A stretch of DNA of 6,874 nucleotides, from the NCBI GenBank assembly GCA_036555745.1, contig DATBKV010000173.1, forward strand, positions 1 to 6,874. Direction: 5' to 3'. The notes under the pieces are model-generated. The model searched no databases. It had not been told where the DNA came from and saw only the letters and a program-made list of their open reading frames with translations. This document shows, in pieces, positions 5,739 through 6,874 of the stretch. The stretch's first letter is position 1. Each line of letters starts with the position of its first letter. Source of the DNA: VAZQ01 sp036555745 (lineage in GTDB: Bacteria > Pseudomonadota > Alphaproteobacteria > Rhizobiales > Xanthobacteraceae). Made by a program: the position numbers and the translations under genes.

Positions 5739-6814
5739 TGTTGTGACTCTAACGCTTGTTTCGCCCGTGCGACCTTTTCGAGGATTTGGCTGGCCGACTT
5801 GGTCCAGATGAATGGCTTGGGGTCTGCATTGTGGTTTTCCAGGTATTCCATGATGGCGCTTTTGAGCTCCGCGACACTCTTGAAGGTGCCGCGGCGGATA
5901 CGTTTTCGGGTGATCTCGGCGAAGAAGCGCTCGACCATGTTGAGCCAGGAAGCCGAAGTCGGCGTGAAGTGCAAATGGAAGCGGGGATGGGCTTTGAGCC
6001 AGCGTTTTACGGCCGGCGTCTTATGCGTGGCATAATTGTCAACGATGAGATGGAGATCGAGACCGGCGGGGGACTGCTGGTCGATCAATCCGAGAAAGCG
6101 TAGGAACTCGCGATGTCGATGGCGCGGCATGCAAGTCCCGATAACCTTGCCATCCAGCATGTTCAGCGCTGCGAACAGTGTGGTGGTGCCGTTGCGCTTG
6201 TAATCGTGGGTCATGGTACCGGCACGCCCCTTCTTCATGGGCAATCCCGGTTGAGTGCGGTCGAGGGCTTGGATTTGGCTCTTTTCGTCGACGCAGAAGA
6301 CCAGCGCCCTGTCGGGTGGATCGAGGTAGAGCCCAACCACGTCCTCCACCTTGGCCGCGAAGTTCTTGTCGCGCGAGACTTTGAACGTTTCGACCAGATG
6401 CGGCTTGAGCCCGTGCGCACGCCATATCCGCTGGACACTGCTGTAGGAGAGCCCTGCCGCCGCAGCCATGCTGCGCAGGCTCCAGTGGGTCGCATTCGGC
6501 GGCTTCGCATGCAGCGTCATGTGGACCACCTGCTTGATCTTCTCGGGCGCCAACGGCTTAACGCGCGATGGGCGGGTCGCATCCTTCAACAGCCCGTCCA
6601 TTCCCTTTGCCACGAAGCGGCGGCGCCAGCGACGGACCGTCAGCAGGCTCTTGTCCACAGCCGCCGCAATCCCCTCCGCTGTCAGGCCATCGCTCGCCAG
6701 CAACACGATCCGCGCCCTCCAAACCACCTTCTGCGGCGTGTTTCGGTCCCGAACCAACCGCTCCAATCGTTCGCGATCAGCCGCGCTGATCCCAATCCGC
6801 TCGATTTTCCTCAT
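5735..6814 (-). CDS. IS630-family transposase, apparently intact
   Basis: A 359-aa DDE transposase that cuts and joins the ends of its element. The N-terminal DNA-binding part has one helix-turn-helix at about 44-68 (TAEGIAAAVDKSLLTVRRW) and a second at about 111-135 (WSLRSMAAAAGLSYSSVQRI). The catalytic RNase H-like domain, about 165-330, has D176 (FCVDEKSQ), D259 (LIVDNYATHK) and E295 (WLNMVERFF); 35 residues separate the last two, as expected for the family's D,D,E triad. No frameshift or internal stop is seen, so it may be active. The ATG at 6812-6814 has no clear Shine-Dalgarno, and an in-frame TGA lies 14 codons before it. The last sense codon (CAC, His) ends at the element's boundary, and the TAG stop comes from the duplicated TA plus the flanking target base. 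It reads towards the 143-aa gene. Confidence 0.95.
   Translation of the reverse strand: MRKIERIGISAADRERLERLVRDRNTPQKVVWRARIVLLASDGLTAEGIAAAVDKSLLTVRRWRRRFVAKGMDGLLKDATRPSRVKPLAPEKIKQVVHMTLHAKPPNATHWSLRSMAAAAGLSYSSVQRIWRAHGLKPHLVETFKVSRDKNFAAKVEDVVGLYLDPPDRALVFCVDEKSQIQALDRTQPGLPMKKGRAGTMTHDYKRNGTTTLFAALNMLDGKVIGTCMPRHRHREFLRFLGLIDQQSPAGLDLHLIVDNYATHKTPAVKRWLKAHPRFHLHFTPTSASWLNMVERFFAEITRKRIRRGTFKSVAELKSAIMEYLENHNADPKPFIWTKSASQILEKVARAKQALESQH
5738..5753 (+). repeat. IS terminal inverted repeat, left (transposase 3' end)
   Basis: Reads GTGTTGTGACTCTAAC inward from the junction. It matches the right end in 10 of 16 positions, with the outer five bases identical. It overlaps the last five codons of the transposase. 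Confidence 0.65.
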
Positions 6815-6855
6815 CGGGGCAGACTTGCAGGTTCGCGCCGATTTGTGAATCGTCT

Positions 6856-6871
6856 GTCAGCAACGGAACAC
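6856..6871 (-). repeat. IS terminal inverted repeat, right (transposase 5' end)
   Basis: Reads GTGTTCCGTTGCTGAC inward from the junction on the minus strand. It matches the left end in 10 of 16 positions. It lies 41 bases upstream of the transposase ATG, in the region that should hold the transposase promoter; no clear -35/-10 pair was found there. Confidence 0.65.
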
Positions 6872-6874
6872 TAG
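6871..6874. other. IS insertion target CTAG, right copy, at the window end
   Basis: The last four bases of the window are CTAG, the counterpart of 5735-5738. Nothing beyond the right IS junction is visible, so the original upstream neighbour of the 143-aa gene is unknown. Confidence 0.7.

Larger units (their letters stand above)
5738..6871 (-). mobile_element. Complete IS630-family insertion sequence
   Basis: The element is 1134 bp between flanking TA dinucleotides and carries one transposase gene that fills nearly all of it. Its ends are imperfect inverted repeats beginning GTGTT, and both junctions read CTAG, consistent with insertion into a CTAG target with TA duplication. It resembles IS870-type members of IS630 in target choice and stop-codon use. 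It is inserted 13 bases upstream of the start codon of the 143-aa gene. No passenger genes are present. I cannot assign an ISfinder name from sequence reading alone. Confidence 0.9.

Noticed and set aside
5281..5811. 176-aa plus-strand frame crossing the 143-aa gene and the IS junction
   Set aside because: It spans the insertion junction, so it cannot be an ancestral gene, and it is the antisense shadow of two better-supported genes.
6113..6874. 253-aa plus-strand frame opposite the transposase, open to the window end
   Set aside because: Antisense to a transposase with a complete DDE triad; no family features, and extension to the edge is accidental.
1..6874. tRNA, rRNA, CRISPR, phage or defence-system genes
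   Set aside because: No cloverleaf, repeat-spacer pattern or relevant protein motif was seen; all larger gene-sized spaces are filled by the genes listed.

Overview
The window comes from a GC-rich alphaproteobacterium. The DNA polymerase I, PyrE, DUF2865 protein and glutathione transferase all read like the Bradyrhizobium / Rhodopseudomonas / Afipia group (Nitrobacteraceae). This placement rests on recognising the proteins, not on a search.

Layout, left to right. (1) polA, + strand, cut at its 5' end by the window edge. The polymerase and flap-nuclease signatures look intact, but the proofreading exonuclease site has lost most of its metal-binding acidic residues. (2) A convergent glutathione S-transferase gene of the YfcG / nu-like type, - strand, with a 7-bp GC hairpin between the two stops. 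(3) A 210-bp divergent spacer, then pyrE (orotate phosphoribosyltransferase), + strand, with a TTG start. (4) A 185-bp spacer with an imperfect GC-rich inverted repeat and a perfect 10-bp stem-loop. (5) A secreted, cysteine-containing DUF2865 protein, + strand, TTG start. (6) A convergent 143-aa protein of unknown function, - strand, 8 bp away. (7) A complete IS630-family insertion sequence, 1134 bp between flanking TA dinucleotides. It sits immediately upstream of the ribosome binding site of the 143-aa gene and is transcribed towards it.

The chromosomal genes are ordinary housekeeping and lineage-conserved genes that do not form one pathway; all adjacent pairs up to the IS are convergent or divergent except pyrE and the DUF2865 gene. 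I see no CRISPR array, RNA gene, defence island or clearly new system. The most interesting points are these: the transposase stop codon lies outside the element and is supplied by the CTAG target; the IS has separated the 143-aa gene from its native promoter and may now drive it; the window ends on the last base of the right-hand CTAG, as a contig broken at a repeat would; and PolA has a degenerate proofreading site.
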